NCBI GenBank assembly: GCA_030145945.1
Contig: JASLDK010000233.1
Coordinates: 1-19,170, forward strand
Length of the DNA: 19,170 bases
DNA from: Nocardioides sp.
GTDB taxonomy: Bacteria > Actinomycetota > Actinomycetes > Propionibacteriales > Nocardioidaceae
Direction: 5' to 3'
The notes beneath the pieces are model-generated. The model was not told the DNA's origin. It saw only the letters and a list, made by a program, of their open reading frames with translations, and made no database searches. Shown piece after piece: positions 1-8,828 of this stretch (its first letter is position 1; every line of letters starts with the position of its first letter). Made by a program: the position numbers and the translations under genes.

Positions 1-3000
1 GCAGGAGCATCTGCCGTCGGAGCCTCAGTTGCGGGCACAGGTGCCGCGGCAGCGGGAGCCTCGGCGGGAGCGGCGATGTCGAACAGCGAGCCGCCCGCGT
101 TGAGGTCGACCGACGGCGTGGCAGGAGCAGCCGCGGCCGCCGGGGTCTCGGCGGACGGGGTCTGATCGGCCGGAGACTCGGCCGCAGGTGCCGCCGGACC
201 TGGCTCGGCGGCCTCGGGTTCCGCCGGAGCGGACTCGGTCGGCGCGACATCGAACAGCGAACCGCCGGCGTTCAGATCCACTGCCGGCGCAGCCTTGGCG
301 GGAGCCTCCGCTGCCGGTTCGGCCGGCTCGGCCGCGGCAGCAGGAGCAGGAGCCGCGGGGGCGGGCGCTGCAGGCGTATCGAACAGCGAACCGCCGCCAC
401 CGACGTCGAACAACGATCCGCCCTCGGACGGAGTCGGCGGAGCAGCGGGCGCCGCCTCGGCTGCCGGGGCCGCCTCGGCTGCCGGGGCCGCCGCGGGTGC
501 CGGGGTGTCGAACATCGACGACGCATCGTCGAAGAGCGATCCACCCGACGCAGGGGCTGCCGGAGCGGCCGGAGCCGACTCGGCCGGCGCAGCGGCAGGC
601 GTGTCGAACATGGAGCCCGGGTCGTCGAACATCGACGACCCGCCGTCCGTCGAGGACGCCTTGGCCGCGGTACCGACCTCCTCGGGGGCAGCGACGGTGT
701 CCTCGGTCAGGGTGACGTCACCGGATTCTGGCTCAGCCTTGGTCTCGACCGACTGCTTCGCCTCGGCCGGAGCAGCGGCCTTCGCCGCAGCCGGCTTCGG
801 CGCCAGCGGAGCACCCTCGCCCGGCTTCAGCTTCGTGGCCTGCTCGCCCTTCACGGACGCGAGCAGCATCTGTGCGACGTCGAGGACCTCGACCTCTTCG
901 CGCGCCTCGCCGTCGGCCTGCATCTTGGTCAGGCCGTCGGAGATCATCACGCGGCAGAAGGGGCAACCCACCGCGACCTGGTCGGCGCCGGTGCCGACGG
1001 CCTCCGCGGTGCGGTTGAGGTTGATCCGCTCACCGATGGTCTCCTCCATCCACATGCGAGCACCGCCGGCGCCGCAGCAGAAGGACCGCTCCGAGTTGCG
1101 CTCCATCTCGGCGAACTCGGCGCCGGGAAGGATCTGCAACAGGTCGCGCGGGGGTGTGTAGACCTGGTTGTGACGACCGAGGAAGCACGGGTCGTGGTAG
1201 GTGATCTTGCGGTTGTGCGCGCCGGCGCCCTGGGCGACCGGCGTCAGCTTGCCCTCGCGGACGAGACGGTTGAGCAGCTGCGTGTGGTGGATGACCTCGA
1301 GCTCGAGACCGAGCTGGCGGTACTCGTTCTTGAGGGTGTTCATGCAGTGCGGGCAGGTCGAGACGACCTGCTTGGCCTTGGCGTCGGTCAGCGTCTCGAT
1401 GTTCTGCTGGGCCAGGCCCTGGAACACGAACTCGTTGCCGGCCCGGCGGGCGGAGTCACCGGTGCAGGTCTCCCCGTTGCCGAGGACGCCGAACGAGACG
1501 CCTGCGAGGTCGAGCAGCTCCGCGACGGCGCGGGTGGTCTTCTTGGCGCGGTCCTCATAGGCACCGGCGCAACCGACCCAGAAGAGCCAGTCGACCTCGT
1601 CGAGGGACTCGATCGAGTCGCCGACGACCTTGACCTCGAACGGCAGGTCCTTGGCCCAGTCGAGGCGGGCCGTGGGCGACATGTTCCACGGGTTGCCCTT
1701 GTTCTCCAGGCCCTTGAAGAGACCGTTGAGCTCGGAGGGGAAGTTGGACTCGACCAGCACCTGGTAGCGGCGCATGTCGACGAAGTGGTCGACGTGCTCG
1801 ATGTCGACGGGGCACTGCTGGACGCAGGCACCACAGTTGGTGCAGCCCCACAGCGCGTCCTCGTCGATGACGAAGTCGGCACCTTCGGGGTTGTAGAAGT
1901 AGTCGAGAACCCCGTCCGCCTGGTCGTGCGTGGTCTTGCCGACGAGCTGACGCGGCTCGGCACCACCGGCGACGGCGTACGCCTCTTCGCGCAGCGCCAT
2001 CATCATCAGCTTGGGCGAGAGCGGCTTCTCGGTGTTCCAGGCCGGGCACTGCGACTGGCAGCGACCGCACTCGGTGCAGGTCGTGAAGTCGAGGATGTCC
2101 TTCCAGGAGAAGTCCCAGATGCCACCAGCGCCGAGGACGGAGTCCTCGTCGAGATCGTCGATGTCGTCGAGGGTGATCGCCTTGCCGGCCGCGGTGAGCG
2201 GCTTGAGGGCGCCGAGCGCGGTGCCGCCGGTCTCCTCACGCTTGAACCAGATGTTGAACCAGGCGGTGAACCGGTGCCAGGCCACACCCATCGTCAGGTT
2301 GGTGGAGATGACGATCAGCCAGATCATCGCGGAGGTGATCTTGAACATCGCGATGAAGAAGATGATGTTCTCGAGCGAACCGATCGAGTCGTGACCGCTC
2401 GGGTAGAGGTTGCCGACGTACTGCGAGATCGGGAAGTGCGTGCCGCTGGCGTGGGCCTCGCCGTGCGCCTGCCCGAGGTTGTGCTCGGCACCGCGGATGA
2501 AGAGGATCGCCGAGCTCTCGAGGAGCACCATCGCCTCGACGAAGAAGGCCTGCCACTGGGTGGAGCCGAAGAACCGGCTGCGGCGGCCCAGCTTCGCGGG
2601 CTGGTGCGAGAGGCGGTAGTAGATCAGCGGGATGATCGCGAGCGTGCCGAGCAGACCGAGGAACTCCGCGACCCATTCATAGACGACCCACTTGCCGATG
2701 ATCGGGATCGTCCACTCCGGGTCGAAGAGCTGCGGGAAGGCAGCGGCGACCGCGGTGGAGAGGAACAGGAAGGCCGCGAACGCGAACCAGTGCAGCACAC
2801 CGACCCAGGTCCACTGCAGCATCCGGGTGTGGAGGAAGGTCTCCTTCACCATCGTGATCGTGCGGCCGGCCGGGTTGCCGGTCCGGCCGGGAGCGGGTTG
2901 ACCGCTCTTGATCACGCCGAGCATCGCGCGGACAGCGCGAGCGGTCAGGGCGATGGCGACGACCGAGACGGTCAACGAGACGACGATCGCGATGATCTGC

Positions 3001-3002
3001 AT
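1..3002 (-). CDS. Membrane-bound (Fe-S) oxidoreductase, HdrD/CCG-domain type, 3' end outside window
   Basis: 1000 codons are open from an ATG at 3002 to the left edge, so the C-terminus is missing. The N-terminus has about five hydrophobic segments (residues 2-24, 65-89, 107-129, 152-170, 212-241), like a nitrate-reductase-gamma-type heme b domain. Two 4Fe-4S motifs follow: CTECGRCQSQCP (309-320) and CTNCGACVQQCP (387-398). Two cysteine-rich CCG domains come next, the first starting at C478 with a degenerate TCTG in place of CCG, the second with CC at 642-643 and CPFC at 680-683. This is the architecture of heterodisulfide-reductase-like proteins such as the M. tuberculosis Rv0338c family, expected to pass electrons between a cytoplasmic donor and membrane carriers; the natural substrate is unknown. 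From about residue 713 the protein is an Ala/Pro/Glu-rich tail with S(L/M)FD repeats. AGGAG lies 11 bases before the start codon and supports this start. Confidence 0.9.
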   Translation of the reverse strand, partial: MQIIAIVVSLTVSVVAIALTARAVRAMLGVIKSGQPAPGRTGNPAGRTITMVKETFLHTRMLQWTWVGVLHWFAFAAFLFLSTAVAAAFPQLFDPEWTIPIIGKWVVYEWVAEFLGLLGTLAIIPLIYYRLSHQPAKLGRRSRFFGSTQWQAFFVEAMVLLESSAILFIRGAEHNLGQAHGEAHASGTHFPISQYVGNLYPSGHDSIGSLENIIFFIAMFKITSAMIWLIVISTNLTMGVAWHRFTAWFNIWFKREETGGTALGALKPLTAAGKAITLDDIDDLDEDSVLGAGGIWDFSWKDILDFTTCTECGRCQSQCPAWNTEKPLSPKLMMMALREEAYAVAGGAEPRQLVGKTTHDQADGVLDYFYNPEGADFVIDEDALWGCTNCGACVQQCPVDIEHVDHFVDMRRYQVLVESNFPSELNGLFKGLENKGNPWNMSPTARLDWAKDLPFEVKVVGDSIESLDEVDWLFWVGCAGAYEDRAKKTTRAVAELLDLAGVSFGVLGNGETCTGDSARRAGNEFVFQGLAQQNIETLTDAKAKQVVSTCPHCMNTLKNEYRQLGLELEVIHHTQLLNRLVREGKLTPVAQGAGAHNRKITYHDPCFLGRHNQVYTPPRDLLQILPGAEFAEMERNSERSFCCGAGGARMWMEETIGERINLNRTAEAVGTGADQVAVGCPFCRVMISDGLTKMQADGEAREEVEVLDVAQMLLASVKGEQATKLKPGEGAPLAPKPAAAKAAAPAEAKQSVETKAEPESGDVTLTEDTVAAPEEVGTAAKASSTDGGSSMFDDPGSMFDTPAAAPAESAPAAPAAPASGGSLFDDASSMFDTPAPAAAPAAEAAPAAEAAPAAPPTPSEGGSLFDVGGGGSLFDTPAAPAPAAPAPAAAAEPAEPAAEAPAKAAPAVDLNAGGSLFDVAPTESAPAEPEAAEPGPAAPAAESPADQTPSAETPAAAAAPATPSVDLNAGGSLFDIAAPAEAPAAAAPVPATEAPTADAP
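78..636 (-). repeat. Eight S(L/M)FD motifs in the low-complexity tail of the Fe-S oxidoreductase
   Basis: Within the Ala/Pro tail the tetrapeptide SLFD or SMFD occurs eight times, usually after Gly-Gly: near 78-89, 249-260, 379-390, 407-418, 508-518, 530-540, 604-612 and 625-636. The more C-terminal copies extend to VDLNAGGSLFD. Two copies form close pairs (SLFDDASSMFD and SMFDDPGSMFD). The spacers are Ala/Pro/Glu. The array was read from translation and is certain; its function is unknown. Confidence 0.85.
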
Positions 3003-3211
3003 GTGTCCGACAGCTCCTCATCCGGCAGGGACTCAAGGGGCGCGCACAGGAGTGCGCCCGACGAGCCTAGTGCCGACGGGTGGGTTCCGAGGGCGATAGG
3101 CAAGCCTTACCCGTCCCGCGGCGAGCGAGACAGGCAAGGCTGAAGCCTACCGGCAGGTAACTTCGGGCCGCCGTGATCCGCGCCTCAGCGGCGTCCGGTC
3201 AAGGCGCCGCC
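3003..3211. other. Intergenic region, 5' leader of the Fe-S oxidoreductase gene
   Basis: 209 bases with no credible gene lie between the stop of the M19-like gene and the start of the Fe-S gene, both on the minus strand. They contain a GCGCAC-AGGA-GTGCGC hairpin (3042-3057) in the likely leader, a DtxR-like box near 3096-3114, a second AGGCAAGGCT copy near 3132, and a hairpin next to the M19 stop. No clear -35/-10 pair was recognised for the minus strand. Confidence 0.6.
3096..3114 (-). promoter_or_regulatory. Candidate DtxR/IdeR iron box upstream of the Fe-S oxidoreductase
   Basis: On the minus strand the sequence GGGTAAGGCTTGCCTA matches about 12 of 19 positions of the actinobacterial iron-box consensus TTAGGTTAGGCTAACCTAA as I recall it, including the central AGGCT and the right half CCTA. 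It lies about 95 bases upstream of the start codon of an iron-rich enzyme. A related AGGCAAGGCT sequence is at about 3132-3141. Regulation by a DtxR-family repressor is inferred; no regulator gene is in the window. Confidence 0.4.
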
Positions 3212-3224
3212 TCAGCGGCGGATC
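3175..3224 (-). terminator. GC-rich hairpins at the 3' end of the M19-like hydrolase gene
   Basis: CGCCGC (3205-3210) and GCGGCG (3215-3220) form a 6-bp stem with a CTCA loop that contains the stop codon. An outer pair GATCCGC (3175-3181) and GCGGATC (3218-3224) can form instead. The word GCCTCAGCGGCG is also directly repeated. There is no T-tract, so termination activity is uncertain. Confidence 0.35.
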
Positions 3225-5788
3225 TTCACCTTCTTCACCGTGCCATTGGGCTTGAACTTCACGACCACCCGCACGGAGACGGTCTTCTTGGTCTTCTTGC
3301 CGTTCTTCTTCACCTTCTTGGCCTTGGCACAGAAGGTGTAGTCGGACCCGAGCCGCTGGTAGGGCTGCCCGACCTTCGCCATCACCTGGCTGGTCGACCA
3401 GTGCTTGCGCTTCATCTTCTTGGCCAGCTTCTTGGCCTTCGCCAGCGACATCCGCAGGCCCGGGTTGCGGCACGAGTCGGGGCGTACGCCGTAGGCGCGC
3501 TCCCACATCTGCAGGTAGGCCTCGGCTCCCCGGGCCATGTCGTCGACGATCTTGGCGCCGTCGCCCGGGTGCTGGGCGTCCGCGACCTTGCGCAGGTCCT
3601 CGACCCAGTCCGGGTAGAGGCCGTACTGCGCCACACCGTCCTTGTTGATGTCCCACGTGCGCTGGCCCGCGGTCTGCTTGTCGATGACCACGCCGCCCAG
3701 GCCGGTGAAGGGATAGCGCACCGGATTGGGTACGCCGGCCCCACGCGCGTTGCCCTGTGCACCGAGACCGTTGATGTCGGCGCCGAACCCGAAGCCGAAG
3801 TAGTAGCGCGGGTCCGCCCAGCCCAGGTGGCGGCGCCACTTCTCGACGAAGCCCGTCGAGTCGCCGGCGTACGGCGTGATGAAGCCGCCGGCCTTGTAGA
3901 TCCGCGGGTAGGTGTCGGGCGTGGACCACGAGTGGCTGGAGATGACGCCGGGGTACTTCAGTCCCTCGATGACGTCCATCGAGGCGGCACGCGCCTTCAC
4001 GGAGAGGTGGTCGGGGTCGAAGATGATCTTGCGCTTCGCGAGCGCACCGATGGTGTGGACCCCGAGCTCGGTGAGGCCGCGCTTGTTGCAGTGCGCCGGC
4101 TGCGGATAGATCGGCAGCGCCGGCAAGATGCCGAGCACCTGGGCGACCGCACCGAAGAGTGCGTCCTGCTGGCCGGCGGAGATGTCGGGGATCGTCACCT
4201 GCGCGTTGTCGGCCGACTCGCCGTCGGCGGGCGTGCAGTGCTCCATGCGCCAGAAGCTGCCGGTCTCGAGGAAGTTCGCGGCGTTGACGAGCGGGCCGAT
4301 CGCGCCCGCGTCCCCGGCGACACCGGCGAGGGCGTTGTCGAACTTGTTGACCAACTCCATCTGGCGAACGCCGAGCGCGTGCATCTCGTCGAGGTTGGCG
4401 TCGATCTGGGCCGCCGAGCACTGCGGAAAGTCCTTGCCCAGGACGGTCTTGAAGGTGCAGCCGAAGGGGATCGACGTCTCGATGCCCATGATCACTGCCA
4501 TCTTGCCGGCGTTGATGGTGCGGCGTGCCTCGTAGGGATCCTTGACGATCCGGTAGAAGCCCTTGCCGGGCCCACCGAACTGCGCGTCGATGTAGTCCTG
4601 CATGAGGTACATGTCCTTGGCCTGCAGCCGGATGGAGGTCATGTCATCACACGAGTTGCGCTTGAGCGGATACAGCTCACAGAGCTTGTTGTTCTCGACG
4701 AGCAGGTTGACGAACAGCCGCTCGCCGCCGCGCCAGGCCCGTTCCAACCAGCGGTAGTAGGTGCCCTCGTGGGTCAGCGAGTCCGGGGCCGGCCAGTCCT
4801 TGAAGGTGGGCCAACCGATCGGGTCGTGGGAGGGCTTGCCGGACATCACCGACTCGATCAGTGCGCCCTTGCCGCCGGTCAGCTTGTGATCGACGCAGTC
4901 CTCGAGGGCGTACGGCGCACCATAGGCGTGCCACGGGCGACCGCAGTGCAGGTCGCCGCCGAGGAACTCGAAGGCCATGCCGTGGGTGTGCGCGTCGACG
5001 AAGCCGCGGACCTCCTGGATCGGCGTCACGCCCCCGAAGGGATCGCCGCTGACGTTGACGTCAGCCTCGGGGTACGCCGGGCAGCCGCTGTCGGGCGCGA
5101 CCTGGAAGATCGTGCCGCCGGCGCCCGCCGTCAGCACACCCTGCTGGGCTGTCAGCGCCCCTGCACCGTCGATCTGGAAGGTGAAGTGTCCGTTGCTGCC
5201 GTTGACGGTCCAGTCGGCGGCGGGCGAGGGCTTCGCGGCGACCGACACCGTGCCATTGCCGGCCCGGGTCAACTCCCCGTTGGGCGCGTGCAACAGGTAG
5301 CCACCGAGGCGGGTCGCCTTGAAGTAGTAGGGCCCGAAGGCGCCCTCGGAGGACAGCAGCAGGTAGCACCCGCCTGCCATCGCATAGCGATCAGCCGGGA
5401 TCGCGGCGCGCGGCGGATAGGCAGCGGTCGGCACCAGCTTCGGGTCCGGCAGCGCGCGCTCGGTGTCGACGTACGCCGCATTCGAGGTCCGCTCGCGGGC
5501 GGTGGTCGGGTCGACCGCCTCGTCCCCCACGCTCAGGCCGCGGGAGACGTCGTTCTTGGTCCTCGGATCGTTGTGGTTGTGTGCCGCGAGCAGCGTGTCG
5601 TCGTGCGGGATGCCCCGCGCGGACTTCTGCTGCTCGGCGGCCATCGCCAGGGTCGTCGTACCGTCCCCCGAGCCGATGGTCGGGACGGCGAGGGCGACAC
5701 CGAGGACGCTGAGTGCGACGAGCACGGCCAGCGCGAGCTGGCGGCTGGCGTGCTGTTCCCTGAAAAACCGCATGGCGCATGGTTGCAC
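3212..5788 (-). CDS. Secreted peptidase M19 (membrane dipeptidase)-like metallohydrolase
   Basis: 858 residues. The N-terminus has a basic stretch and a hydrophobic core ending near residue 36, a Sec signal peptide or anchor. Residues about 130-235 look like a beta-rich accessory domain with a LGGYLL motif. The catalytic part follows with the M19 motif order: HTH (H267, H269), E437 in GIETS, H594 in DPDHLS, H619 in SSHSWS and D671 in GADING. Renal dipeptidase uses HxD, E, H, H, D, so the second ligand differs here. The protein is about twice the usual M19 length and has a Lys-rich C-terminus (KKVKIRR). Expected activity is hydrolysis of dipeptide-like or amide substrates outside the cell; the substrate is unknown. 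No Shine-Dalgarno sequence precedes the ATG at 5788 or the alternative ATG at 5773. The gene is divergent from the M1 peptidase gene. Confidence 0.8.
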   Translation of the reverse strand: MQPCAMRFFREQHASRQLALAVLVALSVLGVALAVPTIGSGDGTTTLAMAAEQQKSARGIPHDDTLLAAHNHNDPRTKNDVSRGLSVGDEAVDPTTARERTSNAAYVDTERALPDPKLVPTAAYPPRAAIPADRYAMAGGCYLLLSSEGAFGPYYFKATRLGGYLLHAPNGELTRAGNGTVSVAAKPSPAADWTVNGSNGHFTFQIDGAGALTAQQGVLTAGAGGTIFQVAPDSGCPAYPEADVNVSGDPFGGVTPIQEVRGFVDAHTHGMAFEFLGGDLHCGRPWHAYGAPYALEDCVDHKLTGGKGALIESVMSGKPSHDPIGWPTFKDWPAPDSLTHEGTYYRWLERAWRGGERLFVNLLVENNKLCELYPLKRNSCDDMTSIRLQAKDMYLMQDYIDAQFGGPGKGFYRIVKDPYEARRTINAGKMAVIMGIETSIPFGCTFKTVLGKDFPQCSAAQIDANLDEMHALGVRQMELVNKFDNALAGVAGDAGAIGPLVNAANFLETGSFWRMEHCTPADGESADNAQVTIPDISAGQQDALFGAVAQVLGILPALPIYPQPAHCNKRGLTELGVHTIGALAKRKIIFDPDHLSVKARAASMDVIEGLKYPGVISSHSWSTPDTYPRIYKAGGFITPYAGDSTGFVEKWRRHLGWADPRYYFGFGFGADINGLGAQGNARGAGVPNPVRYPFTGLGGVVIDKQTAGQRTWDINKDGVAQYGLYPDWVEDLRKVADAQHPGDGAKIVDDMARGAEAYLQMWERAYGVRPDSCRNPGLRMSLAKAKKLAKKMKRKHWSTSQVMAKVGQPYQRLGSDYTFCAKAKKVKKNGKKTKKTVSVRVVVKFKPNGTVKKVKIRR

Positions 5789-5854
5789 GGGTCACAGGGA
5801 AAGTGAATGGCTGTCAGATTCCGAGACGGGTGGGCCACAAGGAATGATGCGGCC

Positions 5855-7318
5855 ATGACGAGTCGACGGATCGTGGCCGCCCTCGCCCTCCTGTGCTGCA
5901 CCTCGGCTGCCGGATGCTCCGGGCCGGACGCCACCGGGACAACCGGTCCTGCGGCTTCGACGGCGTCCTCGGCCGGCTCGACCGCCCCTACCGACCGGGT
6001 CCTCGACATGGCCCGCAACGACACCCGCGCCGACTCGGTCTATCCCGAGGTGGGTGGTCCGCTGGTCGACGCGCTGCACTACGACCTCGACCTCGACTGG
6101 CAGCCCGAGCGAGACCACCTCACCGGGCACGAGGTGCTGACCTTCCGCGCCACCGCCGAGGCCGAGCAGATTCCCCTCGACTTCACCGACGCATTGACAT
6201 TGTCCGAGGTCACCGTCGACGGCACGGCCGCCACGTTCGAGGTGGCGGGCAACGACCTCCTCATCCATCACGCCGTCTCCGAGGACGAGACCTACGAGGT
6301 CGCGTTCGACTACGCCGGAACCCCCGGACCGGCCGACGCTCCGAGCCGACGCAGCGACTTCAGCGCCGGACTCGGCTGGCACGTGACTGACAAGCACGAG
6401 ACATGGACGATGCAGGAGCCCTACGGCGCATTCACCTGGTACGCCGTCAACGACCAGCCCTCCGACAAGGCGCTCTACGACTTCACGTTGACCGTGCCGG
6501 CGCCGTGGTCGGGAGTCGCCAACGGCGTCCTGACCTCATCGACGGTCAAGAACGGCAAGCGGGTCAATCGCTGGACATTGAGCGAGCCCGCGTCGGCGTA
6601 CCTCGTGACGGCAGCGTTCGGCGACTACCAACACACGGATCTGACCTCCAGGAGCGGTGTTCCGATCCAGGTGTGGGCGCCCTCCGACGGGGAGGCGACG
6701 CCGGGGCAGACCGCCTTCGCGCCGAAGGCGATCGACTGGCTGGAGAAGATCCTCGGGCCCTACCCGTTCGACAGCTTCGGCGTGGTCGTCGTCGACAACG
6801 ACAGCGGCATGGAGACCCAGACCATGGTGACGCTCGGCAACACGCGCTACAGCCTGTCGCCGGAGGTGATGGTCCACGAGGCAGCGCACCACTGGTACGG
6901 CGACACCGTCACGCCCGACGACTGGTCGGACGTGTGGATGAACGAGGGCATGGCGATGTACCTCCAGGGCATGTGGGAGGCCGAGCAGGAGGGCATCCCG
7001 ATCAGCCGCAAGATCGACGGATGGGCAGGCTTCGAGTCGTCGCTGCGTGCGTCCTCCGGACCGCCGGGCGCCTATCTCGCGAGCCACTTCGGCGACGGCA
7101 ACATCTACTACGGTCCCGCACTGATGTGGCAGGAGCTGCGGGAGCGGATCGGCGACCAGGCGTTCTTCCGGGTGCTGCGCGAGTGGCCGGCACAGCACGC
7201 CAACAGCACCGCCGATCGAGCCACCTACGTCGACTGGATCGAGGCCACCACCGGTGAGGAGCTGTCCGACTTCTTCGACGCCTGGCTGCTCGGGAGGACC
7301 ACGCCGCCACGGAACTGA
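5855..7318 (+). CDS. M1-family (gluzincin) metallopeptidase lipoprotein
   Basis: 487 residues from the ATG at 5855, preferred over an in-frame ATG at 5807 because it starts at a basic n-region, is followed by a hydrophobic stretch and ends in a lipobox-like AAGC (Cys21), with AAGGA 11 bases upstream. The zinc site is HEAAH (341-345) followed 18 residues later by E364 (NEG), the HExxH-18-E pattern of M1 aminopeptidases. GMETQ (318-322) stands where the exopeptidase motif GxMEN is expected, with Thr replacing Asn. YYG at 418-420 probably supplies the catalytic Tyr. The protein has the N-terminal beta domain and the thermolysin-like domain but no C-terminal helical domain, as in other short actinobacterial members. 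Role inferred: cleavage of peptides at the outer face of the membrane. Confidence 0.88.
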   Translation: MTSRRIVAALALLCCTSAAGCSGPDATGTTGPAASTASSAGSTAPTDRVLDMARNDTRADSVYPEVGGPLVDALHYDLDLDWQPERDHLTGHEVLTFRATAEAEQIPLDFTDALTLSEVTVDGTAATFEVAGNDLLIHHAVSEDETYEVAFDYAGTPGPADAPSRRSDFSAGLGWHVTDKHETWTMQEPYGAFTWYAVNDQPSDKALYDFTLTVPAPWSGVANGVLTSSTVKNGKRVNRWTLSEPASAYLVTAAFGDYQHTDLTSRSGVPIQVWAPSDGEATPGQTAFAPKAIDWLEKILGPYPFDSFGVVVVDNDSGMETQTMVTLGNTRYSLSPEVMVHEAAHHWYGDTVTPDDWSDVWMNEGMAMYLQGMWEAEQEGIPISRKIDGWAGFESSLRASSGPPGAYLASHFGDGNIYYGPALMWQELRERIGDQAFFRVLREWPAQHANSTADRATYVDWIEATTGEELSDFFDAWLLGRTTPPRN

Positions 7319-7355
7319 CACTGCGTCAGGTCTTCCCGAAACCTGAAACGCGTTC

Positions 7356-7361
7356 TACTCT
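7356..7361 (+). promoter_or_regulatory. Candidate -10 box of a leaderless transcript (beta-propeller gene)
   Basis: TACTCT lies 6 bases before the ATG at 7368, and no Shine-Dalgarno sequence is present. The TANNNT box and spacing fit a transcript that begins at the start codon, which is common in actinobacteria. No good -35 was recognised. Confidence 0.45.
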
Positions 7362-7367
7362 CGGCCG

Positions 7368-8828
7368 ATGCGCATGCTCCGCGTCGCGGCCTCGGCGACC
7401 GCCGTACTCCTCGCTCTGTCCCTCGGCGCCATCGGCGTCGCCCCGCAGGCGACGGCAGAGCTGCTGCCGACGCCCTTCATCGGTGCGGCGGTCACGCCGC
7501 AGCCACTGGCCGCACCGCCCATCCCGCAGAACCCGTTCCTCGCGCCCAACGGGCGCAGCAGCATGCACAACGACCCCTACAGTTCCGACGCCTACGCCGT
7601 CTCCGGACCGACCGGGCGGGACCTGAAGGTGAAGACCACGTCGTACGGCGTGCGCGAGTGCGCGACCATGGCCTTCGACTCGCACGACCGGATCGTCGGC
7701 CTGTGCGGGGGTCTCGAAGGGTTCACGCTGATGGTGATCGATCCGGTCACCCTGAAGAAGATCTCCGAGCTGCGCCTCTCGCAGCGCAACCTGTTCGCCG
7801 GCGGCAACCCGCTCACCGACATCTGCGGCGGCACCTACTTCTTCCTCGACGGCCAAGACCACGCCTTCGCGACCACGACCACCAAGGCGATCGCCGAGGT
7901 CGCGGTCAACGCCGACGGATCCCTGACCCGCGGGCAGACCTGGTCGCTCGCCTCGCAGATCGCCGCCGACGACTGCCTGGTCGCGACCGGCGTCGATTGG
8001 GACGGACGCGTCTGGTGGTTCAGCCAGCAGGGCACCGTCGGCACCCTGGACCGCGCCACGGGCGTGGCGAAGGCGCTCAAACTGCCTGCGGGCGAGGGCA
8101 TCTTCAACTCGGTCTCGACCGACGAGACCGGCGGCGTCTACTTCGTCTCGACGCACCAGACCTATCGGCTCGACGCGGCTGCCGACGGAACCCCGCAGAT
8201 CACCTGGGCGATCCCGTACGACCGCGGCACGGTCAAGAAGCCCGGCATGCTCTCCCAGGGCTCTGGCACCTCACCCACCCTGATCGGCGACCGCTGGATC
8301 GCCATCGCCGACAACGCCGAGCCGCGCAGCAACGTGATCGTCTATGACCGCCGCACCGGCATCGCTGACCGCGAGCACTGCAAGGTCCCCGTCCTGACGT
8401 CGGGAGCGAGCACGACCGAGAACAGCCTCGTCGCCGCTGGCGAATCACTGATCATCGAGAACAACTACGGGTACGCCGGACCGCAGTCCACGTTGCTCGG
8501 CAAGACCACGACCCCCGGCGTCTCGAGGGTGATGATCGACCCGGTGGGCTGCCACGTCGCCTGGACCAACCCGACCACCGCACCGACCTCCGTCCCGAAG
8601 GCGTCCCTCGGCAATGGCCTCGTCTACGTCTACTCCAAGCCCGGCGGCAACATCCTCGACCCGTGGTACGTCACCGCCATCGACATCCGCACCGGCGAGA
8701 CCAGATGGAGCCGACTGACCGGCCTCGGCATCGCCTACAACAACCACTACGCGTCGATCTACCTCGGGCCGGACGGATCGCTGTACATCGCCACGATCCT
8801 CGGGCTGATCCGGGTGTCGGACGGCTGA
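7368..8828 (+). CDS. Secreted PQQ-like beta-propeller protein
   Basis: 486 residues. A signal peptide is clear (MRMLRVAASATAVLLAL, likely cleaved near ATA at 29-31). The rest consists of recurring beta-blade-like segments with G-x-(V/L)-(Y/W)-hydrophobic starts and 'D-x-x-T-G' turns, for example GRVWWFSQQG with LDRATG, GGVYFVSTHQ, GLVYVYSKPG with IDIRTGETRW, and GSLYIATILG at the end. This resembles PQQ-type beta-propellers. No catalytic residues or cofactor motif were recognised, so it may be a binding or scaffold protein outside the cell. It starts 49 bases after the M1 peptidase stop on the same strand and may be read together with it or from its own leaderless promoter. Confidence 0.7.
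   Translation: MRMLRVAASATAVLLALSLGAIGVAPQATAELLPTPFIGAAVTPQPLAAPPIPQNPFLAPNGRSSMHNDPYSSDAYAVSGPTGRDLKVKTTSYGVRECATMAFDSHDRIVGLCGGLEGFTLMVIDPVTLKKISELRLSQRNLFAGGNPLTDICGGTYFFLDGQDHAFATTTTKAIAEVAVNADGSLTRGQTWSLASQIAADDCLVATGVDWDGRVWWFSQQGTVGTLDRATGVAKALKLPAGEGIFNSVSTDETGGVYFVSTHQTYRLDAAADGTPQITWAIPYDRGTVKKPGMLSQGSGTSPTLIGDRWIAIADNAEPRSNVIVYDRRTGIADREHCKVPVLTSGASTTENSLVAAGESLIIENNYGYAGPQSTLLGKTTTPGVSRVMIDPVGCHVAWTNPTTAPTSVPKASLGNGLVYVYSKPGGNILDPWYVTAIDIRTGETRWSRLTGLGIAYNNHYASIYLGPDGSLYIATILGLIRVSDG

Noticed and set aside
1170..5806. Very long plus-strand open frames opposite the Fe-S and M19-like genes (657 and 877 codons)
   Set aside because: Their translations are low-complexity, rich in Val/Asp/Glu/Arg and Leu, with no motif. 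The minus strand carries clear enzyme motifs, so these are GC-driven antisense shadows.
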